Shown in pieces: positions 41,392 to 48,736 of a stretch of DNA of 64,000 bases (positions are counted from its first letter, which is position 1; each line of letters opens with the position of its first letter). A program made the position numbers and the translations under genes. The notes below the pieces were generated by a model, which saw only the letters and a program-made list of their open reading frames with translations, was not told where the DNA came from and did not search any database. The stretch is from Arthrobacter mangrovi (lineage in GTDB: Bacteria; Actinomycetota; Actinomycetes; Actinomycetales; Micrococcaceae), in assembly GCF_026011795.1 (NCBI RefSeq), contig NZ_BRVS01000026.1:1-64000 (forward strand), read 5' to 3'.

Positions 41392-41421
41392 ACGACGGCG
41401 AACGCCAGGTTCCGCCGTCGT
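41392..41421. terminator. Short hairpin of the ACGACGGCG type
   Basis: ACGACGGCG (41392-41400) pairs with CGCCGTCGT (41413-41421), between convergent genes. No T run. Confidence 0.5.
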
Positions 41422-41468
41422 AGTCCGGGCCCGGGCCGACCCGGGAGCCAGTACCCTTCCGGCTCTGC

Positions 41469-42242
41469 TCAGCGGGTATACATGATCGAGCCCGGCGTGG
41501 TCAGGGTCTCGCCGGTTTCCAGCCACGTCTTCAGGCCGGAGAGGATCATGGGCCAGCCGCCGTAGAGCTGCTCGTTGGCACCCGGGCGCAGCTGGTCATG
41601 GGTGACAGTGAGCCGGCAGGAGTCCTCGACCTGCTCGATCTCCCACGTGACGCGGGACGTTCCCTCGGCCTTGACATCCTCGCCCCAGAGGGCGCGCATG
41701 GTCTGCACCAGGCGGCGGGGCGGATCCACCTCGAGGATCTCGCCCTCGCCCAGCGGGCCGTCGGCACGCGGGTTCGTCATCCGGAAGGTAGAGCCGGGCT
41801 GCCAGTCTGTCTCGATCCGGTTGCCGAACATGTACTTGCTCCGGGTCTCGCTGTCGGTGATGGCTTCCCACAGGCGTTCCGGGCTGGTGCGGATGTAGAT
41901 TTCGAAGATCTTCGCGATCTGTGCGGTGTTCTCCACGGGACTCTCCAATGTGGCTTTGAGGTCGCTGAGGCCAGCGGCCCATGGCTCGGCGTACTTGCTG
42001 ACCCACCGGTCGTGAATGAGCCGGATGGGCACCGGATTGAGGAAGTGCAGCTTCTCGCGGCCGCGGCGCCGGGTCACCACCAGGCCTGCTTCCTCCAGCA
42101 GCTTCAGGTGCTTCATCACTCCGAAGCGGGACATCTCGAAGCGTTCACCAAGCGCGCTCAGGCTTTGCCCGTCCCGGCGGAAGAGCTCGTCGAGCAACTC
42201 CCGGCGGGTGGGATCGGCCAGCGCCTTGAACACCTCGTCCAC
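41469..42242 (-). CDS. ArsR-family regulator fused to SRPBCC/AHSA1 domain
   Basis: A 257-residue fusion. Residues 1-85 form an ArsR winged helix (VFKALADPTRRELLDEL; FEMSRFGVMKHLKLLEEAGLV; RGREKLHFLNP) without the metal-binding cysteines. Residues ~105-250 form an SRPBCC/AHSA1 lipid- or ligand-binding domain (IYIRTSPERLWEAITDSE). GTG 42242 is preferred over an ATG at 42263: relatives start at this position (xDEVFKALADPT), it is 6 nt behind a TATCAT -10 box, and the ATG would lie inside a 16-bp operator palindrome. The transcript is then leaderless. Such fusions usually repress themselves and sense a small hydrophobic ligand. Confidence 0.85.
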   Translation of the reverse strand: MDEVFKALADPTRRELLDELFRRDGQSLSALGERFEMSRFGVMKHLKLLEEAGLVVTRRRGREKLHFLNPVPIRLIHDRWVSKYAEPWAAGLSDLKATLESPVENTAQIAKIFEIYIRTSPERLWEAITDSETRSKYMFGNRIETDWQPGSTFRMTNPRADGPLGEGEILEVDPPRRLVQTMRALWGEDVKAEGTSRVTWEIEQVEDSCRLTVTHDQLRPGANEQLYGGWPMILSGLKTWLETGETLTTPGSIMYTR

Positions 42243-42248
42243 GCCTCC

Positions 42249-42278
42249 ATGATAGGTGACCATATGGTCACATGTCGA
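42249..42278 (-). promoter_or_regulatory. Promoter with 16-bp operator in the -35/-10 spacer
   Basis: GTGACCATATGGTCAC (42256-42271) is a perfect palindrome filling the spacer between -10 TATCAT (minus strand, 42254-42249) and a -35-like TCGACA (42278-42273). This is ideal for repression by the ArsR-type product. Confidence 0.75.
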
Positions 42279-42299
42279 GGGTTAAGGCTGCCGCAAGTA

Positions 42300-43493
42300 C
42301 TAGGCGCCGCTGTCCCGATTCCATGCACCGGGCTGCAGGACGGCCTTGATGAGCGGCCGCCCGTCCTCGGTGGCCGCGGCGCGGGCCGTCAGGCGCAGTG
42401 CCTCCACCGCACGGTCCATGGGGAAGAGCGTGATGAGCTGCTCCCCGACCTGGGGCACGGTGAGCAGGAAGCCGACGGCCTCCTCGAAATCGGCGCGGAC
42501 CGACGAGTAGCTGGTCAGGATGTCTACATCTTTGCGGGCCCGGGCGTTCACGGGCTGCCGGGTGCCGCTCGCGTACATCGCAACCAGCACCAGCTTGCCG
42601 CCGGAGCGGACCGATGCCATGGCGGTGGCCAGCTGCTTGCCGGAGCCGGAGGCCTCCACCCAAGTGTCGAACAGGCCGGGATCCGGGGCCGTGGTGCTCC
42701 GCAGTCCCAGCCGGACCGCGAGCTCCCGCTTGGCCTCGTATTCCGGGCCCGAGCGGCCGACCATGGTGACGTCGGCGCCGCGGGCCTTCGCGATCAGGGC
42801 CGCCAGCAGGCCGATCGCCCGGGTGGTCGAAACGGCGACGCGCTCGCCGGCCCTGACCTGCGCCACTTCGACCACCGCGCGCCAGGCGACAGACGTCGGT
42901 TCGACGAGTACCGCCGTCGTGTCCGGCAGCCCGTCCGGCACCGGGACCAGGCAGTGCCAGGGAATGATGGTCCTGCCGCACGCCGTTCCGTGCCGGCCCA
43001 GGCCCAGGGTGGCGGGACGCCGGCATTGCTCCACCCGCCCCGCGGCGCACTCGCTGCACCGGCCGCAGCGGACCTTCGAAACGGGCACCGCGCGCATCCC
43101 CGGGGCTATTTCCTCCGGAACCAGCAGGCCGACGCGGCCCACCGTGCCCACCGATTCGTGGCCCAGTACAGTCCCCGGGCGCACCCACCCGAAGTGGGGA
43201 TCGGCGTCGTAAACCACCACGTCCGAACCGCACAGCCCGCACAGCGCGACCCGGAACTCCACTTCCTCCGGCCCCGGCAGCCGCACCGGATGATCAACCA
43301 AACCGACGCCCCCGGGGTCCGGCGAGACACGGGCCAGCGCAAGGTTGTCCCGGCCCGGATCCCGCGCGCCGCGCTGCCCGCCGCCGTTGCCCGCGGAGCC
43401 GTCATGGCTGCTGCGGTTCGTCGCGGCGTCATCCGGCCTGCCGTCGTTGTGGGACGCGTTATCGGGCCCGGCGCCCGCCTGCCCATCCGCCAC
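42300..43493 (-). CDS. Zinc-type medium-chain alcohol dehydrogenase
   Basis: A 397-residue MDR protein. Catalytic zinc ligands are Cys in ALCGLCGSDV and His-Glu in LGHESVG. Structural zinc cysteines are in KVRCGRCSECAAGRVEQC. The nucleotide-binding GxGxxG is poor (VSTTRAIGLLAALIA), so the cofactor fold is atypical. The first ~50 residues are Gly/Asp/Asn/Ser-rich and absent from relatives. GTG 43493 is nevertheless supported by a strong AGGAGG 8 nt upstream. Substrate unknown. Confidence 0.82.
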   Translation of the reverse strand: MADGQAGAGPDNASHNDGRPDDAATNRSSHDGSAGNGGGQRGARDPGRDNLALARVSPDPGGVGLVDHPVRLPGPEEVEFRVALCGLCGSDVVVYDADPHFGWVRPGTVLGHESVGTVGRVGLLVPEEIAPGMRAVPVSKVRCGRCSECAAGRVEQCRRPATLGLGRHGTACGRTIIPWHCLVPVPDGLPDTTAVLVEPTSVAWRAVVEVAQVRAGERVAVSTTRAIGLLAALIAKARGADVTMVGRSGPEYEAKRELAVRLGLRSTTAPDPGLFDTWVEASGSGKQLATAMASVRSGGKLVLVAMYASGTRQPVNARARKDVDILTSYSSVRADFEEAVGFLLTVPQVGEQLITLFPMDRAVEALRLTARAAATEDGRPLIKAVLQPGAWNRDSGA

Positions 43494-43612
43494 TCCTGCA
43501 CCTCCTCCCCGTCCTTTTGATCGTAGGCGGCGCAGCGCGCGGGAGACGGAGTGACAAGCCTTCCGCCGTCATTCAGAGGGTTTTACCAGCAGGAATTCAG
43601 CGTTTTACCGGA

Positions 43613-43628
43613 TGTGACAAACATTACA
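43613..43628. promoter_or_regulatory. Crp/GlxR-like site
   Basis: TGTGACAAACATTACA matches TGTGA-N6-TNACA. It lies in the AT-richer 280-bp stretch 43494-43773 before the YegP gene. The stretch holds no other gene. Confidence 0.4.
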
Positions 43629-43773
43629 GAACCGTACTCGGGAGTAACCATGATTGGCCCTACCCTTGTGTTACGGCCATGGCAATGGCGCCCTGGCCGC
43701 ACAAGCCTGCCGTACGCCGGCCGCACAAAAGGGGGCCGCGGGGGGATCAACACAAAGATCAGGGGGAATGCAC

Positions 43774-43953
43774 ATGTTCGAAATCTACCGGGATGCCAAC
43801 AAGAAGTACCGGTTCCGGATGATGGAGAAGGACCGCGTCATCGCCGTCTCCGAGGGGTTTGAGGAGAAGGCCAGCGTGGTCGCGGCCATCCGCGATGCGC
43901 GCGAAGTCGCGGCGACCGCCCGGATTGCGGACAAGTCCGTACCGGTCGGCTGA
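43774..43953 (+). CDS. YegP/DUF1508 small protein
   Basis: A 59-residue protein with the DUF1508 pattern: Phe-Glu-Ile-Tyr-Arg-Asp, Tyr-Arg-Phe-Arg, and Ser-Glu-Gly-Phe-Glu-Glu-Lys-Ala-Ser-Val. The family folds as a small beta-alpha unit often present in tandem; here there is a single copy. AGGGGGA serves ATG 43774 (an ATG two codons earlier is in frame). Function unknown. Followed by a hairpin. Confidence 0.85.
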   Translation: MFEIYRDANKKYRFRMMEKDRVIAVSEGFEEKASVVAAIRDAREVAATARIADKSVPVG

Positions 43954-43980
43954 GCAAGGGCTGCACGGGGGGTGCAGGCA

Positions 43981-44031
43981 ACGACGGCGGCGGGAAAGGC
44001 GGGCCAAAAGGCCTTCCTTTCCCGCCGTCGT
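43981..44031. terminator. Bidirectional hairpin after the YegP gene
   Basis: ACGACGGCGGCGGGAAAGG pairs with CCTTTCCCGCCGTCGT (one 3-nt bulge), between convergent YegP and phosphodiesterase genes. An inner GGCC/GGCC stem is possible. Confidence 0.65.
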
Positions 44032-44056
44032 CTATTTCCCGGTCCGGATCCCCAGG

Positions 44057-44920
44057 TCAGCCGCGTGCGGCGAGGAATTCTTCCAGCCCGGCGAGGTCGT
44101 CCGTGTTGATGTGGTCGACGCCGGCGTCGTAGAGCTCGGTCCAGACAGCGTCGCGGGCCGCTCCCGCCTGGTCCGGCGTGGCCCAGAAGCGGACCCGGAA
44201 GCCCTGCTCGTGGGCGGTGGCGACGTACTCCTGGAGCCGTGTGCGCTCGGCCTCCGGCATCGGGCCGACGCCCTGCCAGGTGAACAGCTGCGTCCAGTTA
44301 TTGCTGACCAACGGCATCAGGTCCGCGGATACGCCCGAGTCCAGGTCGGAGGCACGGCCGTCGTAGAAACCAAAGCGCTGCTGCGCGGACTGCATGGTCT
44401 CCAGCGGCCGGTTACCGCTGATCACGGCCGCGACGGGGCCGGTCTTGGTCTCTCCGTGGGTGTAGCGGGTGAGGATCTGGCGGTGTTCGGCCAGTTCCTC
44501 CTCGATGGCGGCGTATGTTGCCTCGCCCTCGCTCTTGATATCGATCAGCAGCTGGAACTCGCCGTCCCAGCCCGGGTAGACGCTGCGGCCGTTGCCTTTG
44601 ACCAGCTCCGTCAGCGGATCCAGGTAAAGGCTTTCCAGCGTCACGCCGGCTTCGACGTCCTCGCGGTCGTGCGCCACCAGCAGCTCGCCGTCCACCAGCC
44701 AGACGTCCGCCTCCACCGAGGTGAAACCATGCTCGAGCGCGTCGAGAAGCGGGCGGTCATGCTCGTAGTCGTTGTGTGCGTGCGCCTGGTCCTGCGGTGT
44801 GCCGAGGACGACGGCGGGCGCGGTTGCAGTTTCCTCCTGCGGGGCGGCGGTGGCGGGCAGGGCGGTGCCGGAGAAGGCGGCTGCGGTGGCCAGGAGGGCC
44901 GCTGCGGTGTGCTTGAACAC
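44057..44920 (-). CDS. Secreted GDPD/PI-PLC-like phosphodiesterase
   Basis: A 287-residue protein with a Sec signal peptide (residues 1-23, ending AATA-type cleavage at LPATAAP). The mature part begins with HAHNDYEHDRPLLDALEHG and has EADVWLVDGELLVAHD, the TIM-barrel active-site pattern of glycerophosphodiester phosphodiesterase-like proteins (the HAHNDY branch, AIM6-like). GTG 44920 is chosen because AAAGGAC is 5 nt upstream and the signal sequence starts there; a longer frame to 45151 lacks these. It would act outside the cell on phosphodiesters for phosphate or glycerol supply. The 230 bp upstream hold no gene. Confidence 0.82.
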   Translation of the reverse strand: MFKHTAAALLATAAAFSGTALPATAAPQEETATAPAVVLGTPQDQAHAHNDYEHDRPLLDALEHGFTSVEADVWLVDGELLVAHDREDVEAGVTLESLYLDPLTELVKGNGRSVYPGWDGEFQLLIDIKSEGEATYAAIEEELAEHRQILTRYTHGETKTGPVAAVISGNRPLETMQSAQQRFGFYDGRASDLDSGVSADLMPLVSNNWTQLFTWQGVGPMPEAERTRLQEYVATAHEQGFRVRFWATPDQAGAARDAVWTELYDAGVDHINTDDLAGLEEFLAARG

Positions 44921-45153
44921 GGGAAGTCCTTTGTTGAAGGGGCGGAATGCAGGGATCACTGTGTCGGACAACCGTTTCTGGAGGTTGACGAGCAGCCTGA
45001 CGGGCGGTAGCGCCGAAGTGAACGGCGGGACGCCGCCCCACGCTCGACGGCCGGTGCCGGAGCGGATGTGCTCCGGAGGCTGACATGCACGCCGGCGGGC
45101 TAATACCGTCGGAAGTGCATCAGCCGAAAGACCCCGGAACGGAAGAGGCATTC

Positions 45154-46197
45154 ATGCGCGCGATCGTGTTCGAAGACTGGCAGAAGTTCCCCATACTCAA
45201 GGACGTCGAGGTGCCCACGCCCGGGCCGGGTGAGGTCCTGCTCAAGGTGGCCGGCGCCGGCGCCTGCCACTCGGATGTGGCCATCTACAACTTCGAAAAG
45301 GACACCCGGGGAGCCGTCCCGCCGTCGTTTACCCTGGGCCACGAAAACTCCGGCTGGGTCGAGGAACTCGGCGACGGAGTGACCGGCGTCAGGCCCGGCG
45401 ACGCCTGCCTGGTTTACGGGCCGATCGGTTGCGGCCGCTGCAAGGCCTGCTCGCGGGGCCAGGACACCTACTGCGAGAACGCCGCCAGCATGCCCTACCT
45501 CGGCGTCGGTCTGGGACGCGACGGCGGGATGGCCGAGTACGTTACCGTGCCGGTCCGGAACCTGGTGCCGCTCGGGGACGCCGACCCGATTGCCGCCGCC
45601 CCGCTTGCCGACGCCGGGCTGACCCCGTACCACGCCATCAAGCAGGCGCTGCCGCACCTCAACGGCGGCGGCAAGTACGCCTTGGTGATCGGGCTCGGCG
45701 GCCTCGGCCAGATCGCGGTGCAGATCCTGAAGGCGCTCACCGGCGCCACGGTCATCGCCACCGACACGAAAGAGGAGGCTATGCGCACGGCGGAAGCGGC
45801 CGGGGCCATCACGGTGCCCGGGGGCGACGGCCAGGCGGAGCGGATCCGCGAACTGACGGGCGGCCGCGGGGTCGACGCCGCCTTCGACTTCGTCGGCGTC
45901 GCCCCCACCATCAAGACCGCGGCAGCCGTGATGGCCAGGCAGTCCAAGCTCACCATCGTCGGTATCGCCGGCGGCAGCTACGAGTGGAGCTTCTTCACCA
46001 CGCCCTACGAGTCGCAGCTCACCAACACGTACTGGGGCACCATCGAAGACCTGCACGAGGTCGTCGACATGTACAAGGCCGGCCAGATCACGCCGGAGAT
46101 CGAGCGCTTCTCCCTGGACGACGGGCTGGAGGCCTACCGCCGGCTCGAGGCCGGCCAGCTCTCCGGACGCGCGGTCATCGTCCCGCACGGTTTCTGA
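45154..46197 (+). CDS. NAD-dependent zinc alcohol dehydrogenase
   Basis: A 347-residue MDR alcohol dehydrogenase. Catalytic zinc ligands are Cys (GACHSDV) and His-Glu (LGHENSG). The structural zinc cysteines GCGRCKACSRGQDTYC and the Rossmann GLGGLG (in VIGLGGLGQIAVQIL) followed by Asp (ATDTKEE) point to NAD. Glycine-rich mobile loops are complete. ATG 45154 has GGAAGAGG. Monocistronic; the physiological alcohol is unknown. Confidence 0.92.
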   Translation: MRAIVFEDWQKFPILKDVEVPTPGPGEVLLKVAGAGACHSDVAIYNFEKDTRGAVPPSFTLGHENSGWVEELGDGVTGVRPGDACLVYGPIGCGRCKACSRGQDTYCENAASMPYLGVGLGRDGGMAEYVTVPVRNLVPLGDADPIAAAPLADAGLTPYHAIKQALPHLNGGGKYALVIGLGGLGQIAVQILKALTGATVIATDTKEEAMRTAEAAGAITVPGGDGQAERIRELTGGRGVDAAFDFVGVAPTIKTAAAVMARQSKLTIVGIAGGSYEWSFFTTPYESQLTNTYWGTIEDLHEVVDMYKAGQITPEIERFSLDDGLEAYRRLEAGQLSGRAVIVPHGF

Positions 46198-46224
46198 TGA
46201 TTACGCCATCCTTCACTCCGCCCC

Positions 46225-46253
46225 TTGTCAGTTCAGCCATCTGCCCCTAGGTT
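46225..46253 (+). promoter_or_regulatory. Sigma-70 promoter of the cold-shock gene
   Basis: TTGTCA (46225-46230), 17-bp spacer, TAGGTT (46248-46253). The ~55-nt leader contains a CCGAC...GTCGG hairpin (46269-46287), perhaps relevant for cold-dependent folding. Confidence 0.65.
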
Positions 46254-46313
46254 GATAAGACCGGGGAGCCGACCTGGCTGTCGTCGGTTGAAGAAACGCA
46301 GAGGAAAAAAATA

Positions 46314-46517
46314 ATGGCAACAGGAACCGTCAAGTGGTTCAACGCTGAAAAGGGCTTCGGCTTCATTCAGCCTGACGACGGGTCGGCGGACGTGTTCGCG
46401 CACTTCTCCGCAATCGCGACCAGTGGATACCGGTCTCTCGAGGAAAACCAGAAGGTGGAATTCGAAGTCGTGCAGGGCCAGAAGGGCCCGCAGGCGGAGA
46501 ACATCCGCCCGCTCTAG
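46314..46517 (+). CDS. Cold-shock protein, CspA family
   Basis: A 67-residue cold-shock domain with both RNA-binding motifs: RNP1 KGFGFIQ (residues 13-19) and RNP2 VFAHF (26-30). It starts [10 protein letters not shown] as usual in actinobacterial Csp proteins. It binds single-stranded RNA and DNA as a chaperone. CAGAGGAAAAAAATA precedes ATG 46314. It has its own promoter and terminator. Confidence 0.97.
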   Translation: MATGTVKWFNAEKGFGFIQPDDGSADVFAHFSAIATSGYRSLEENQKVEFEVVQGQKGPQAENIRPL

Positions 46518-46534
46518 GCAAACAAGCGACTAGC

Positions 46535-46590
46535 CAACGGCGGGGCTTGGGCGGGCTGAAAAGCCTGCGCAAGCCCCGCCGTTGTGTTTT
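46535..46590 (+). terminator. Rho-independent terminator after csp
   Basis: A 15-bp stem CAACGGCGGGGCTTG / CAAGCCCCGCCGTTG (46535-46549 with 46570-46584) followed by TGTTTT. Confidence 0.9.
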
Positions 46591-46597
46591 CGGCGGC

Positions 46598-47593
46598 CTA
46601 CCCCTGGGCGGAGCGCCAGGAATCGACTTCGGCCAGCAGGGCGGAACGGCGCTCCGCGCCGATGAACGCCGACCGGACGGAATTGACCGCCAGCCGCGCG
46701 AGATCGTCCGCGGTGAACGTGAAGGTCCGGCCCAGCTGGGCGAAGTTCTCGTCCACGTAGCCGCCGAAATAGGCCGGATCGTCCGAGTTCACGCAGACAT
46801 TCAGGCCACGGGCGAGCATGGCCGGCAGCGGGTGGTCCTTGAGGGTGTCCACGGCGCGGAGCCGGACATTCGAGAGCGGGCAGACGGTCAGCGGCACCTG
46901 CTCTGCGGCGAGGCGCTGCACCAGCGCGTCATCCTCCATGCAGCGGATGCCGTGGTCGATCCGTTCCGCGCCGAGCAGGTCCAAGGCCTCGGTGATGTAC
47001 CCGGGAGGGCCCTCTTCGCCGGCATGCGCGATGCGGCGCAGTCCTGCCGCCCGGGCACGCTCGTACAGGTCCACGAAGCCGCTGGGCGGATGGCCGACCT
47101 CGGCCGAATCCAGCCCGATGCCGATGATCGGCGCCTCCATATCGAGCAGCTGTTCCAGGACCTCCAGGGCTTCCTCGGCGGGACGGTCCCGGAGGAACGC
47201 CGCGATCAGTCCGGTGCTGATGCCGAACTCGGACTCGCTGTCCGCTAAGGCTGAGGCAACCCCGTTGACGCAGGTCTCCAACGCGACGCCGCGCGCCAAG
47301 TGGGCCTGCGGGTCCATCATGATTTCGGAATGCCTGACCCCTGCGGCAGCGGCCCGCCGCAGGTACGCACGGGTCATGTCCGCGAAGTCCGCCTCGGTCC
47401 GCAGCACATCCATGTTGCGGTAGTACAGGTCGAGGAAGGACTGCAGGTCCGTGAACTCGTACCGGGCCCGGAGTTCGTCGAGGTCCGAGTAGGGCAGCGA
47501 AATGCCATTGCGTTCCGCGAGGTCGAAGATCAGCTCGGGCTCTAGCGTGCCCTCGATGTGGAGGTGCAGTTCGGCGCAGGGTGGGCCGGCCAT
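46598..47593 (-). CDS. Adenine deaminase, ADA-superfamily (Aah1 type)
   Basis: A 331-residue zinc enzyme. His10 and His12 (ELHLHIEG), His in AHAGEEGPP with its catalytic Glu, the VCPLSNVRL segment and the final Asp pair (VNSDDPAYF) are metal and catalytic residues of the adenosine/AMP deaminase superfamily. The Glu-Gly-Pro-Pro after HAGE and the YEFTDLQSFLDLYY segment fit the adenine-specific branch rather than adenosine deaminase. It salvages adenine to hypoxanthine in the cytoplasm. Starts 22 bp downstream of the cytochrome gene end on the same strand. Confidence 0.85.
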   Translation of the reverse strand: MAGPPCAELHLHIEGTLEPELIFDLAERNGISLPYSDLDELRARYEFTDLQSFLDLYYRNMDVLRTEADFADMTRAYLRRAAAAGVRHSEIMMDPQAHLARGVALETCVNGVASALADSESEFGISTGLIAAFLRDRPAEEALEVLEQLLDMEAPIIGIGLDSAEVGHPPSGFVDLYERARAAGLRRIAHAGEEGPPGYITEALDLLGAERIDHGIRCMEDDALVQRLAAEQVPLTVCPLSNVRLRAVDTLKDHPLPAMLARGLNVCVNSDDPAYFGGYVDENFAQLGRTFTFTADDLARLAVNSVRSAFIGAERRSALLAEVDSWRSAQG

Positions 47594-47615
47594 GGGTGTC
47601 CTTCCGTTCGGAGTG

Positions 47616-48548
47616 TCAGCGGCTGAGCTTGCCCGTCAGGGCGGCGACGGACCGCAGGAGGATGGGCCGGGCGGCGATCCAGGCCCCTGCCATGACCACG
47701 AGGGACGCCGCGAAGATCCAGAAGCCCAGCCACCCGTCGTCGTCCTTTGCCGCATACATGTGGTTCAGGTTGCGCAGGGCGCCGGTCGTGAGCACCAGCG
47801 TGACGTGGACGATGATGAAGGCGACAAAGTAGAACATCACCGGCAGGTGCACCGCACGGGCCAGCTCGATCGGATAGGCCTTGTTGATCCCCGCCTGCTT
47901 CGGCCACGCCGAGGACATCCGCAGTCCCGTGATGATGGCAAGCGGAGCGGCGATGAAGATCGTGGCGAAGTAGGTCAGCAGCTGCAGCGCGTTGTAGTTG
48001 ACCCAGCCGTTCTCCAGCGGCCAGTCCAGCGACGCGTACTGCAGGGCGGCGGAGGCAGCGTTGGGGAAGACGTCCCAGCTCGTGGGGACCACGCGCGTCC
48101 ACTGGCCGGTGGCGAAGAGCAGGACGTAGAAGACGAGCCCGTTGAGCACCCAGAGCGCGTCGAGGCTCAGGTGGAACCAGAGGTGCAGGCTCATCTTGGT
48201 CGGCGGATTCTTGGTCTTGATGAAGCCGCGGTTGTTGCGCGTCCAGTAGCCTGGCGGCCGGGTGACGGTGCGGACCTGCCAGCCGGAGCGGATGATCAGC
48301 AGGATCAGCAGGGTGTTCAGGAAGTGCTGCCAGGCCAGCCAGGCGGGGAAGCCCACCGGGGCTCCCTCGGGAAGGTCGGAGTGGCCCGGGTAGTCGGTGA
48401 CGAATTGCTGGACGGCCGGCAGTTCGCGCAGTCCCTTGGCGGCAAGGACCACCAGGAACAACCCCACCAGGATGGCGGGGATGACCCAGAGCAGTTTTGA
48501 CCACTTGCTCCGGGAGGCGGCGGACTTGGTCTTCGTGGAGGGGGACAT
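47616..48548 (-). CDS. Cytochrome b/b6-domain membrane protein
   Basis: A 310-residue inner-membrane protein with about six hydrophobic segments. His residues in helices (WQHFLNTLL; LHLWFHLSLDALWVLNG; LARAVHLPVMFYFVAFIIVHV) are placed as in di-haem cytochrome b561-type proteins, such as the membrane subunits of molybdenum oxidoreductases. No oxidoreductase partner gene is adjacent. ATG 48548 has only a weak ribosome site. Probably carries electrons from an unknown partner to the quinone pool. Confidence 0.78.
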   Translation of the reverse strand: MSPSTKTKSAASRSKWSKLLWVIPAILVGLFLVVLAAKGLRELPAVQQFVTDYPGHSDLPEGAPVGFPAWLAWQHFLNTLLILLIIRSGWQVRTVTRPPGYWTRNNRGFIKTKNPPTKMSLHLWFHLSLDALWVLNGLVFYVLLFATGQWTRVVPTSWDVFPNAASAALQYASLDWPLENGWVNYNALQLLTYFATIFIAAPLAIITGLRMSSAWPKQAGINKAYPIELARAVHLPVMFYFVAFIIVHVTLVLTTGALRNLNHMYAAKDDDGWLGFWIFAASLVVMAGAWIAARPILLRSVAALTGKLSR

Positions 48549-48693
48549 GGGGATAGATTGTCTCTCTGGTAAGGACGGGTGCGTCCGTGCAGGTCTACTC
48601 GGTCAAGGGTATGAACCGAGAATACTCCGCCGCCGAGGAAGTCGAAGAGTGGCGAAATACGACGGCGCCGGCCGCCTTGATGACGTAACACGC

Positions 48694-48729
48694 CGACGGC
48701 GGGCAGCGGCTAAGTGCGTCTGTGCAGGG
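48694..48729. repeat. 36-bp direct repeat, left copy
   Basis: Begins CGACGGCGGGCAGCGGCTAA and matches 50216-50251 at 35 of 36 bases. The pair flanks the TPM-domain gene. Confidence 0.85.
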
Positions 48730-48736
48730 GCGTCGG

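Noticed and set aside
42243-42263. ATG 42263 as start of the ArsR-SRPBCC gene
   Set aside because: It would lie inside the operator palindrome, upstream of the -10 box, and adds residues not found in relatives.
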